Of a DNA stretch of 51,946 nt, positions 44,245-50,870 are shown piece by piece. Numbering within the stretch: the stretch's first letter is position 1; every line of letters starts with the position of its first letter. The translations under genes were made by a program, and so were the position numbers. The stretch comes from Alistipes sp. Zagget8 (lineage in GTDB: Bacteria > Bacteroidota > Bacteroidia > Bacteroidales > Rikenellaceae): NCBI GenBank assembly GCA_001941065.1, contig MSHJ01000004.1, positions 1 through 51,946 on the forward strand. Direction: 5' to 3'. The notes below the pieces were generated by a model. It was not told the DNA's origin, did no database searches, and saw nothing but the letters and a program-made list of their open reading frames with translations.

Positions 44245-44278
44245 AAATCAAAACGCCCCGACTATAAAATCGGGGCGT
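44245..44278 (-). terminator. terminator of the winged-helix gene
   Basis: Minus-strand ACGCCCCGA (44278-44270) pairs with TCGGGGCGT (44261-44253), followed by TTTTGATTT. It is intact despite the interrupted gene above it. The rest of 44047-44244 shows nothing coding. Confidence 0.82.
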
Positions 44279-44293
44279 CTGAACGAAAGTATA

Positions 44294-45115
44294 TTATGTG
44301 AATAGAAAAGATTGCACGTGTAGCTTGTTTGCCTTTATCGGGTCTTGGGTGCATAGCACCTTAACGAAATAAGCCAGCGACACGGATTCGGGAATCATCT
44401 TGCACCGTTCATTTAGGGCGTAAGTAACCGACAGCGGATTATCTATTGGCAGATTCGGAATGTTGTATTTCGTAAGAATCCGATTCATTGCCCGTTCATT
44501 TCATTGCGGCGGATTCGTTCCCTTTATTATGCAGAATCGGCATATTTCATTATAGACGGCGTGTGCCGTGTCTTTCTGCGGTGGGTTTACAAAGCAATCA
44601 TCCGTTATTTCGTAGCCGTTCGGCAGGGCCTTAATCAGTCCTAATCCGTTACTCTCTTTAATAAGAGCTGAAACCGTATTGCGGTTCATTCCGACAGCAT
44701 CGGCAATCTGTCCGATATTTCAAAGGATAGTATTCGTATTATTAAGACATATAGCCTTTAATAAGAGCAGAAAGCCCGCGATTTTCGGCGGGTGTTTTTT
44801 TATAAAGAATCGGTTATCCACGAAATAGAAATCCGTTTGGGGATTGGCTATATAATAGGAATTACGGCGTTTGCATCCGTCGATTATGCGGGTTGTAACC
44901 TGCATTGCTCCGCACTTCTTTAATCGTTGGACAGACCGTTTGACGGTACGGATATTTACTCCCGTTATTCGGGACAGCCTTTCTTCCGTTATATGGCTTA
45001 TTTGTGTCTTGTAGTCCGATTTGCATTTAATCGTTGCTCAAACGTAAATGTCGGTCGGTTTGCCGTTGCCCGTCCGAAGCTGGCAAATTGATTTTGGAAT
45101 CGTTGTGTAATTCAT
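44294..45115 (-). pseudogene. winged-helix (replication/regulator-like) protein frame with three in-frame TGA codons
   Basis: From ATG 45115 to TAA 44296-44294 one frame of 274 codons stays open except for TGA at codons 26, 132 and 205 (45040-45038, 44722-44720, 44503-44501). There is no TAA, TAG or frameshift, and no TGG at all. The contexts DIYV-x-ATIKCKSDYKT, NTIL-x-NIGQIADAVG and PPQ-x-NERAMNR fit Trp. Two helix-turn-helix parts are visible: EERLSRITGVNIRTVKRSVQRLKK (45-67) and NIGQIADAVGMNRNTVSALIKES (133-155). This resembles DNA-binding or replication-initiator proteins of Bacteroidales elements. Promoter and terminator are intact. It is either UGA-recoded or a pseudogene made by TGG to TGA changes only. 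Confidence 0.72.
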
Positions 45116-45245
45116 CGTTAGCGACGTAATTAGTAAATAGTATCTCTTTCGTTTTTAGCAGTTTCCGAAAGCAGGCGGAGCCTAACGCGGCTTTGGCGGC
45201 TTTTCGGTTATCGAATCATTTGTTTTGCGTTACATAGTACAGCAT
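45027..45245 (-). pseudogene. small ORF with one in-frame TGA, overlapping the winged-helix gene
   Basis: ATG 45245 to TAA 45029-45027, 72 codons, with TGA at codon 10 (45218-45216) in the context VTQNK-x-FDNRKAAKAALG. The first 45 residues (MLYYVTQNK, then FDNRKAAKAALGSACFRKLL, KTKEILFTNYVAND) look like a real small protein. The last 30 codons overlap the next gene in another frame. It is the first gene of the same transcript as the winged-helix frame and repeats its TGA pattern. Confidence 0.5.
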
Positions 45246-45390
45246 AGTCTGAAAATCGGGTTTGAGGCTCCCCAGAGCCGAGAGCCTATAATTAGGTGTT
45301 GGTTGGGTAGGTAGTGGTATAAGTGCCACTTTTAAGCACAACGCAGGGGACAGATTTAGGCATCGCCCTTATCCCTTTTGTCGGCTACTA

Positions 45391-45420
45391 TAAAGGTACA
45401 AAGGTTATTATCGGGAACAA
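45391..45420 (-). promoter_or_regulatory. promoter of the TGA-interrupted winged-helix operon
   Basis: TTG (45420-45418), 19 bases, then TACCTTTA (45398-45391). A leader of about 140 bases follows, with a hairpin AGGCTC/GAGCCT (about 45286-45264). Confidence 0.58.
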
Positions 45421-45478
45421 AACGATTCAACGGATTTTTTATCGGGAGCCGAAAAGAGAGCTTTTCAGCGAAATTCGT

Positions 45479-45486
45479 TAAATTTG
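45479..45486 (+). promoter_or_regulatory. promoter of the 263-residue gene
   Basis: TAAATTTG, 18 bases before ATG 45504 and inside the longer ORF that begins at 45378, which it rules out. Confidence 0.62.
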
Positions 45487-45503
45487 GGAATAAAACCAAG
45501 ACG

Positions 45504-46295
45504 ATGAGTACACCTATCAACAGCTACAATCCGAATCTGGAAGAAGAAGACGCTCAAATCGAATTGTGCGATTATGTATTCCAAATAGCGGACTATCGGG
45601 AAGACGGGGAATTTCACCCCTATCGTTTCTGGTATCGCTACTATACGGGCGCAATCGACTATCCGTTCACGAAAGAGCGTTTTCTAAAAAATGACGATAT
45701 TATCGCCACGCTCAAAGGATTCGGATTGGATGTCGAAAAATTCTGGTTAGCGGTCGTCTTTATTTTCGATTGGACAATCAGCAAGTTTCACGACTGCCTG
45801 TCGGTTAAAACCCCGCTCGATTCTTTGCAGGAGATATGCGAATATATCGGTAACGGGGATAAGTTGGCTGTATCCTTTCGAATGAAAGGCCGTAAGGGAA
45901 AAGAGGCCGACCTGTCCGTAAAACGAATTATCGTCAAAAGCCTACACGACGCATTGGAACGGGAACGGGCCGCCAATCCGAATTATGTGGTTGTATTGGA
46001 TTCCGACCGTTTCACGACGAGTTACGATAATATCCTGTGTTACCAGATGTGTTTTGCCACCGAACGATTCAAAGATTTGTTTGCGTCTCTGCGCCTCCCG
46101 TCCAAAGTCAAAACGAGAGCCGACAGTTCTCAGCGGGAGGTTTCCTATAACAAACTCTTGCTAATATCCCGCTTGCTTTACTTGATGCGGTTGGCGAGTA
46201 ACGAGAATTTCAAATATAGCGACGAATCGCTGAAAGGAATCCTAAAATCTTATAAGGGCAAGATTCCGAAAACATATTCCGCAATTTACTTGTAG
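45504..46295 (+). CDS. hypothetical protein of a Bacteroidales mobile element
   Basis: 263 residues from ATG 45504 (MSTPINSYNPNLEEEDAQIELCDYVF). No family recognised. It has YRFWYRYYTGAIDYPFTKERFL, VEKFWLAVVFIFDWTISKF, and a C-terminal basic helical part ending LKGILKSYKGKIPKTYSAIYL. Trp is encoded by TGG and the stop is TAG. It is transcribed divergently from the winged-helix gene, with back-to-back promoters about 60 bases apart, an arrangement often seen around replication or maintenance genes. A link is inference. Confidence 0.72.
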   Translation: MSTPINSYNPNLEEEDAQIELCDYVFQIADYREDGEFHPYRFWYRYYTGAIDYPFTKERFLKNDDIIATLKGFGLDVEKFWLAVVFIFDWTISKFHDCLSVKTPLDSLQEICEYIGNGDKLAVSFRMKGRKGKEADLSVKRIIVKSLHDALERERAANPNYVVVLDSDRFTTSYDNILCYQMCFATERFKDLFASLRLPSKVKTRADSSQREVSYNKLLLISRLLYLMRLASNENFKYSDESLKGILKSYKGKIPKTYSAIYL

Positions 46296-46320
46296 GGGAG
46301 CTGAAAAGCTCCCTTTTTTT
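46296..46320 (+). terminator. terminator of the 263-residue gene
   Basis: GGGAGCT (46296-46302) pairs with AGCTCCC (46307-46313) around GAAA, followed by seven T's. It begins right at the stop codon. Confidence 0.9.
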
Positions 46321-46498
46321 ACTCCCTGTCGTTGGTAAGCAGATTTCTGACCTTTGCAGTGTCGGATGGTGATAACGACTGCAAGACGAACGGGGCGAGT
46401 GACAGAAGCCCAAGTCACGGTGAGAGGTGGCGGCAGGTACTTTGACGTATTTGAGAAATGAAACAAAATAAAGTTAAATTATTAAAAATAAAAGTATT
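46321..46498 (+). promoter_or_regulatory. upstream region of the 174-residue gene
   Basis: GACCTTTG at 46349-46356 is a near match to the -7 motif. The roughly 140-base leader that follows has short complementary pieces (GGGC/GCCC and GTGAC/GTCAC around 46395-46435) and then an AT-rich stretch before the ATG at 46499. No gene is seen. Confidence 0.35.
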
Positions 46499-47023
46499 AT
46501 GAGTTCAAAATATAATAAAACAGTAAAATCAACGTATTATATGTCTAAAAAAAGTTTTCAGCCCGCCAGACGGGCCGCACAAATCAGCCGTGAGGAACTC
46601 CTTAAAAAAGTAGATTTGGATGATTTCTTTGACTTCATCACACACCTCACGACCCAAGATGTTTACGGAGACGATAAAGCCCCTCGCTATTTCGCGCAGG
46701 TTGTCGGTAAGGTAAACATGGCGGGCTGGGAGAATTACTCCGAACGGGATTTTGTAACCTATCCTGCGGAATATGTATTGGAAGCAGGCGGAAAAATAGA
46801 AACCGTATGGGGAGAGGAGATTTCTCCCGAAGATGCCAGCAAGTTCGTAGCCATCACAAGTGGTTTTGAAGTATTCGCACACATGGTCGAGAATGTCTAT
46901 ATCGCCCGCCGTATGTTTGGCCCGATGCGTATAGAACGGATTGTCAGCTTCAAAGATGGATGTATCCAGACTGAATCGGGAGCAGTACTAACACCCATAA
47001 CATGCTGCGAAATAAAACAATAG
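46499..47023 (+). CDS. hypothetical protein of the island
   Basis: 174 residues; a second ATG at 46541 (MSKKSFQPARRAAQI) would give 160. No family recognised. It is soluble, with REELLKKVDLDDFFDFITHLTTQDVYGDDKAPRYFAQVV and ENYSERDFVTYPAEYVLEAGGKIETVWGEEISPEDASKFVAIT. The alternating strand pattern is mixed alpha/beta. Two Trp are TGG; stop is TAG. It converges with the integrase gene across a shared terminator. Confidence 0.7.
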   Translation: MSSKYNKTVKSTYYMSKKSFQPARRAAQISREELLKKVDLDDFFDFITHLTTQDVYGDDKAPRYFAQVVGKVNMAGWENYSERDFVTYPAEYVLEAGGKIETVWGEEISPEDASKFVAITSGFEVFAHMVENVYIARRMFGPMRIERIVSFKDGCIQTESGAVLTPITCCEIKQ

Positions 47024-47028
47024 AGCTA

Positions 47029-47064
47029 AAGAGGTGGGGCACAAGTCCCCACCTCTTGCTTTTT
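47029..47064. terminator. bidirectional terminator between the 174-residue gene and the integrase
   Basis: AAGAGGTGGGG (47029-47039) pairs with CCCCACCTCTT (47047-47057), followed by GCTTTTT on the plus strand. The T tail favours the plus-strand gene; the hairpin would also face the integrase transcript. Confidence 0.8.
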
Positions 47065-48268
47065 ATAAAAGATTCTGCATGGCCGCATCTATCTGCGAGT
47101 TCTCAAAGCTATCGAGGTAGATTTGGGTGGTCGATAAATCCGAGTGGCCGAGCGATTCGGAAATGATAGCAATGTTCACTCCCGACCTTTTCAACACGGT
47201 GGCGAACGTATGCCGAGCGACATAGGTAGTCAATTCGATTTTCAGCCCCAATAATCGGCTCCACTCATGCAGGGCCTTGTTCACGTGTTTCAGCACCTTG
47301 CGTACTCGGTCGTAAATCTGTTGCTCGGTCTTGTGTATGCGGCGGTCGAGTATCGGGAAAATATAATCCTCGTCCGCATGGTCGGATTTGGCGTATTTGC
47401 CGATAATCGCTTTCGACTGCTCCGAGAGGTGGCAGGTCATCTCCTTGCTGGTTTTGTGGCGGGCATAGTAGATTCTTTCCTCGTCCATGTCGCAATAACG
47501 CAGGGTGGCGATGTCTTTGAAATTGATGCCTGCCGAGAGGTACGAAAACAGGAAAATGTCCCGTGCGAAATCCAGATAGGCCGAACCGTCGGCGGGTATC
47601 TCCGCCTGCATCAGCCGTTGCACATCCTCCTTGCGGATGGCGCGTTTGCGGGTGGCTGTCCACAACCGTCCGATTTTGAATTGCAGAAACGGACTGTGCG
47701 GCGTGGTGAAAATCCCCTCGGCAAGAGCCTTGTTATAGACGGCTTTCAGCACGCTGAATTTCGTGGCTATCGAATTGCTCTTGTTCCCCTTTTTCATTAG
47801 GAACAGTTCGAAATCACGCAGGTAGCCGACCGTAATTTCGTCGAAACGGATGTTGGTCGAGCGGAATTGTTGCAGGAGTGAAAACGTGACCTTGTGTTTC
47901 GATGCCGAGCCGATTTTACCCACCGATTCCAACTGTGCAATCGTGCGGCGGAAATATTCGGCTATCGTGCAATAGACCCTCCGTCCGTCGGTTTCCAGAA
48001 CGTTATCCAGCGTTACGGGAACCTCCAACGCTTCGAGCCGTTTGATGCGCTTGTCGTATTTCTCGATTTGCTCGTAAATCCGTAGCTGAACGGCGGGATT
48101 CTGCGTTTTAAGCGTTTGGGTGTCGAAATCCCAATCGTCGGCGGGGATATTGATTCCCGTGCTTACATAGCGGCTGCGGCGATTGACGGTAAAACGCAGG
48201 TAGATGTTCGTGGTGCGGTTTTGATTGATGCGGTCTTTTCTGCAAATGGCATTGATGCTGACACTCAT
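47063..48268 (-). CDS. tyrosine recombinase (site-specific integrase, Bacteroidales type)
   Basis: 401 residues. Residues about 1-90 match the Arm-DNA-binding domain (INQNRTTNIYLRFTVNRRSRYVSTGINIPADDWDF), 100-200 the SAM-like core-binding domain (FDEITVGYLRDFELFLMKKGNKSNSI), and the rest the catalytic domain. Visible are ARHTFATVLKRSG (Arg352-His353), LGHSDLSTTQIYLDSF with His375 and the nucleophile Tyr384. The first catalytic Arg is not obvious: the usual region reads YLSAGINFKDIATL. It lies 180 bases from the right tRNA-Gly with arm-type repeats between, as expected for an element that integrates in a tRNA gene. Confidence 0.92.
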   Translation of the reverse strand: MSVSINAICRKDRINQNRTTNIYLRFTVNRRSRYVSTGINIPADDWDFDTQTLKTQNPAVQLRIYEQIEKYDKRIKRLEALEVPVTLDNVLETDGRRVYCTIAEYFRRTIAQLESVGKIGSASKHKVTFSLLQQFRSTNIRFDEITVGYLRDFELFLMKKGNKSNSIATKFSVLKAVYNKALAEGIFTTPHSPFLQFKIGRLWTATRKRAIRKEDVQRLMQAEIPADGSAYLDFARDIFLFSYLSAGINFKDIATLRYCDMDEERIYYARHKTSKEMTCHLSEQSKAIIGKYAKSDHADEDYIFPILDRRIHKTEQQIYDRVRKVLKHVNKALHEWSRLLGLKIELTTYVARHTFATVLKRSGVNIAIISESLGHSDLSTTQIYLDSFENSQIDAAMQNLL

Positions 48269-48303
48269 AATGTTGCGGCATTATGCAGACAGGCGCGAGC
48301 GGT

Positions 48304-48355
48304 GTTTTACCGCCGTGAAACATGGTTAAACAAATGGTAAAACATTCTTCGGAAA
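48304..48355 (-). repeat. right-end arm-type repeats
   Basis: GTTTTACC (48304-48311), GGTTAAAC (48324-48331) and GGTAAAAC (48336-48343), mirroring the three copies at the left end. The last is part of the segment 48336-48355 that is the inverted partner of 38522-38540. It sits between the integrase start and the tRNA. Confidence 0.62.
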
Positions 48356-48405
48356 ACGGCGCGAAAAAGGCATTACGGAGAATTTTATTTCGCACCCGTA
48401 AAAAG

Positions 48406-48438
48406 AAAAACGAGCGATAATTCACTGATTATCACTCG
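48406..48438 (-). terminator. terminator of the right tRNA-Gly, supplied by the island
   Basis: CGAGTGATAAT (48438-48428) pairs with ATTATCGCTCG (48421-48411), one wobble, then five T's. It differs from the terminator at the left copy. Confidence 0.82.
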
Positions 48439-48448
48439 TTTTCGAAGA

Positions 48449-48520
48449 GCGGAAAACGGGACTCGGACCCGCGACCTCAACCTTGGCAAGGTTGCGCTCT
48501 ACCAACTGAGCTATTTCCGC
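48449..48520 (-). tRNA. tRNA-Gly (GCC), right copy
   Basis: Same 72-base tRNA as the left copy except for one T-loop base. Anticodon loop TTGCCAA gives GCC. This copy retains a promoter on its right, so it is probably the expressed one. Confidence 0.95.
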
Positions 48521-48545
48521 ATGGCATATTTCGTAATTGCGAATG

Positions 48546-48553
48546 CAAAGGTA
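48546..48553 (-). promoter_or_regulatory. promoter of the right tRNA-Gly
   Basis: Minus-strand TACCTTTG, 25 bases before the tRNA 5' end. Confidence 0.68.
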
Positions 48554-48629
48554 GCTAAAAAATCCGAATCTCCAAATTTTTCAATTCTATTTTGCAAATT
48601 CTTTACGATCTGCACCTCGCTTCTTTCCG

Positions 48630-49232
48630 CTATTTGAAGACACGCAAACGTTCATCCAGCGGTTCGAAGCTCTTCTCCTGGGGTTCGCCGGCCGGAATGC
48701 CGAACGGCATCTGGGCGATGAGCCGCCACTGCTCCGGTAGTCCCCACCGCTCGCGGACCTCGTTGTCGATCAGTGGATTGTAGTGCTGAAGCGAAGCTCC
48801 GAACCCGGCGTCTTCGAGCATCGTCCATACCGCCAGCTGGTGCATGGCCGAGGTGTGCTCGGACCAAACGGGGAAATTGTCGGCGTATCGCGGAAACTGT
48901 TCCTGCAGGCCTTTTACGACCTCCGTATCTTCAAAATAGAGCACTGTGCCGTAGCCCGAAGCAAAACTGCCGTCGATCTTTTTCTCCGTGGCGACGAATG
49001 CCTTTTCCGAAACAAGGGCTTTCAGCGTTCGTTTTACCAACTCCCAGAACACCTTGTGGTGTTCGTGCAACAACAGCACGAGACGCGCCGACTGCGAGTT
49101 GAATGCCGAGGGGATGTGTTTCACGGCAAAACGCACGATCTCTTCTATCTGCATGTCGTCGATCGGGGATTCGGGTGCCAGTTCGTAATAACTGCGGCGG
49201 TGGCGCAGGGCCTCTTTCAGATTTCTCTCCAT
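48630..49232 (-). CDS. nitroreductase family protein
   Basis: 200 residues. MERNLKEALRHRRSYYEL carries the RRSxR-like FMN phosphate contact at the N-terminus. IEEIVRFAVKHIPSAFNSQSARLVLL and the C-terminal GFGASLQHYNPLIDNEVRERWGLPEQWRLIAQMPFGIPAG are typical of the small YdfN/YodC-type nitroreductases. It uses FMN and NAD(P)H to reduce nitro groups or quinones. It is divergent from the acyl-CoA reductase-like gene with a palindrome between the promoters. Confidence 0.93.
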   Translation of the reverse strand: MERNLKEALRHRRSYYELAPESPIDDMQIEEIVRFAVKHIPSAFNSQSARLVLLLHEHHKVFWELVKRTLKALVSEKAFVATEKKIDGSFASGYGTVLYFEDTEVVKGLQEQFPRYADNFPVWSEHTSAMHQLAVWTMLEDAGFGASLQHYNPLIDNEVRERWGLPEQWRLIAQMPFGIPAGEPQEKSFEPLDERLRVFK

Positions 49233-49261
49233 AGTCGTATGATTTGTCGAATGTTTTCTTA

Positions 49262-49319
49262 CAAAAATAGCACAACTTTGGGAAAATTGTGCGGAATACG
49301 TGGTGAAATAGTATCTTTG
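49262..49319. promoter_or_regulatory. divergent promoters with a central palindrome
   Basis: TATTTTTG on the minus strand (49269-49262) serves the nitroreductase; TATCTTTG on the plus strand (49312-49319) serves the reductase-like gene. Between them GCACAA and TTGTGC form an inverted repeat (49270-49292) directly abutting the minus-strand -7, a candidate operator. Confidence 0.6.
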
Positions 49320-49324
49320 TGTTC

Positions 49325-50311
49325 GTGAAAAACGTAATTGATCTCTTTACTCGACTGGGGGCGAACTTGCGCGGATTCGGCGATGACGACGCGACACGGG
49401 CTGTTGCGGATGCCGCCTGCCGCGCCAACGGATGGTTTACGGTGGCCGAAATCCGCCGTGCCGTCGGGGCGATTGCCCGGGATATGCTGAGCCGCGACAA
49501 ACTCGAAACTTGGCTGGCGGCCTACCCCGCTGTCCCGGTCGCTGTGCCGCGCCGCGTGCTGGTGGTCATGGCCGGAAATATCCCGCTCGTCGGATTTTTC
49601 GACTTGCTGTGTACGGTGGCCTGCGGCCACCGCTGTCTGCTGAAACCTTCGGCGAAGGATGCCGTGCTGACGGAGTATATCGTCGGCCTGCTTCGGAATA
49701 TCGACGCTTCGGTGCCTGTGGAATTTTATGACGGAACGTCGCCCGTCGATGCGGTGATCGCCACGGGTAGCGACAATGCCAACCGTTATTTCCGCGCCCG
49801 CTACGCCGGGATTCCCTCGCTGCTGCGGGGAAGCCGCCAGTCGGCCGCCGTGCTTTCGGGCGACGAGACGCCGGAACAGTTGGCCGGATTGGCCGATGAT
49901 ATCTGGGCCTACTCCGGACTGGGGTGTCGCAGCGTGTCGCTGCTGTTCCTGCCCGAAGGTTATGAACCGATACTTCAAATGCCGCCTGTAAACGGCAAAT
50001 ATATAAATAATTACCGCCAGATACGGGCACTGCTCGCAATGCAGGGCTGTCCGTTCCGCGACCTGGGTGCGGCCGTGGCTGTCGAACAGCGGGCCTTTCC
50101 GACGGCCCTGAGTCAAATCTCCTACACGCATTACAGGACGCCGGACGAGGTCGCCGGATGGCTTGCGACACACGACGACGAATTGCAATGTGTCGTCACC
50201 GAATGTCTCCCCCACAGCCGCCGTGCCGCTTTCGGATGCGCCCAGTCCCCTGCTTTGACCGATTACCCCGACGACCGGGATGTAATCGCATGGCTTGCGG
50301 CGCTGAATTGA
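49325..50311 (+). CDS. acyl-CoA reductase-like protein (LuxC family)
   Basis: 328 residues from GTG 49325. Visible are RVLVVMAGNIPLVGFFDLLCTVACGHRCLLKPS, a nucleotide-binding region of the aldehyde dehydrogenase-like fold, DAVIATGSDNANRYFRARYAG, and the putative catalytic Cys in IWAYSGLGCRSVSLLFLP. It resembles the LuxC/acyl-CoA reductase family found in Bacteroidota beside tRNA-modification genes; substrate unknown. There is no ATG near the start, and the promoter -7 ends at 49319, so the transcript probably begins at or just before the GTG. Confidence 0.85.
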   Translation: MKNVIDLFTRLGANLRGFGDDDATRAVADAACRANGWFTVAEIRRAVGAIARDMLSRDKLETWLAAYPAVPVAVPRRVLVVMAGNIPLVGFFDLLCTVACGHRCLLKPSAKDAVLTEYIVGLLRNIDASVPVEFYDGTSPVDAVIATGSDNANRYFRARYAGIPSLLRGSRQSAAVLSGDETPEQLAGLADDIWAYSGLGCRSVSLLFLPEGYEPILQMPPVNGKYINNYRQIRALLAMQGCPFRDLGAAVAVEQRAFPTALSQISYTHYRTPDEVAGWLATHDDELQCVVTECLPHSRRAAFGCAQSPALTDYPDDRDVIAWLAALN

Positions 50312-50321
50312 GAAAAAGTAT

Positions 50322-50329
50322 TATATTTG
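50322..50329 (+). promoter_or_regulatory. promoter of the pRiA4b ORF-3-like gene and miaA
   Basis: TATATTTG, 28 bases before ATG 50358. Confidence 0.7.
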
Positions 50330-50357
50330 CTATACGGATAAAAAATACATTACTACG

Positions 50358-50870
50358 ATGTCGATGGTTTTCCGATTCCGGATGTTGAGCGACGAAAACG
50401 ACAATTTCGTGCGCGATTACGAGGTGTTGTACGATACGACGCTGCTCGATTTCCATAATTTCATCCTGCAGTCGCTCGAATACGAGGATTGCATGGCTTC
50501 GTTCTTTACGGCCGACGACCGTTGGGAGAAACAGCGCGAATTCACCGTTATGGATATGGACGACGGCACCGAGAACGCTCCCATGGCTATGGATAAGGTG
50601 ACTTTGGGGCAGATCATCCACGGTCGCCGTGACCGGTTGATCTACCTGTTCGACCTGTTTGGCGACCGGGCCTATTTTCTGGAGCTGACCGGGACTTACG
50701 AGGCCGGCGAGGATGCCTCCTATCCGCGCGAGATCTATGCGCAGGCTGATGCCCCGGACCAGTACGACCCTTCGAAAAACCGTGTGGAGGACGAAGGTTC
50801 GATTTTCAGCGAGGTGATGAGCGATTTCAGCGATTTTGAGGGAGACGACAATTACGACGATGCCTACTAA
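50358..50870 (+). CDS. pRiA4b ORF-3-like / IS1096 TnpR-like family protein
   Basis: 170 residues. MVFRFRMLSDENDNFVRDYEVLYDTTLLDFHNFILQSLEY, followed by ASFFTADDRWEKQREFTVMDM and GRRDRLIYLFDLFGDRAYFLELTG, matches the plasmid pRiA4b ORF-3-like fold. The C-terminal 45 residues are very acidic (EDEGSIFSEVMSDFSDFEGDDNYDD). The function is unknown. No transposon surrounds it; in Bacteroidota it commonly lies upstream of miaA, as here, overlapping it by 11 bases. Confidence 0.85.
   Translation: MSMVFRFRMLSDENDNFVRDYEVLYDTTLLDFHNFILQSLEYEDCMASFFTADDRWEKQREFTVMDMDDGTENAPMAMDKVTLGQIIHGRRDRLIYLFDLFGDRAYFLELTGTYEAGEDASYPREIYAQADAPDQYDPSKNRVEDEGSIFSEVMSDFSDFEGDDNYDDAY

Larger units (their letters stand above)
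38408..48448. mobile_element. integrated island between two tRNA-Gly copies
   Basis: About 10 kb flanked by two near-identical 72-bp tRNA-Gly(GCC) genes in the same orientation. It has a tyrosine recombinase at its right end, arm-type repeats inside both ends, and clearly lower GC content than the chromosome on either side. Cargo from left to right: a TGA-interrupted ORF, a BspA/DUF4988 surface-protein operon behind a structured RNA, small unknown genes, a TGA-interrupted winged-helix gene and its overlapping small ORF, and two unknown plus-strand genes. No relaxase or transposase is visible, so movement may rely on a helper. The exact crossover point within the tRNA cannot be set. Confidence 0.78.

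Noticed and set aside
38774..45115. Selenocysteine as meaning of the in-frame TGA codons
   Set aside because: Several TGA per gene, Trp-like contexts, no SECIS-like hairpin just after each TGA and no redox motif.
38774..45115. General G-to-A hypermutation of the island
   Set aside because: Glycine and other GG-containing codons are retained in the interrupted frames and neighbouring genes keep TGG.
50358..50870. Transposon-related gene implied by the IS1096/TnpR-like family name
   Set aside because: No transposase, terminal repeats or resolvase residues; the family name is historical and the gene is part of the miaA operon.
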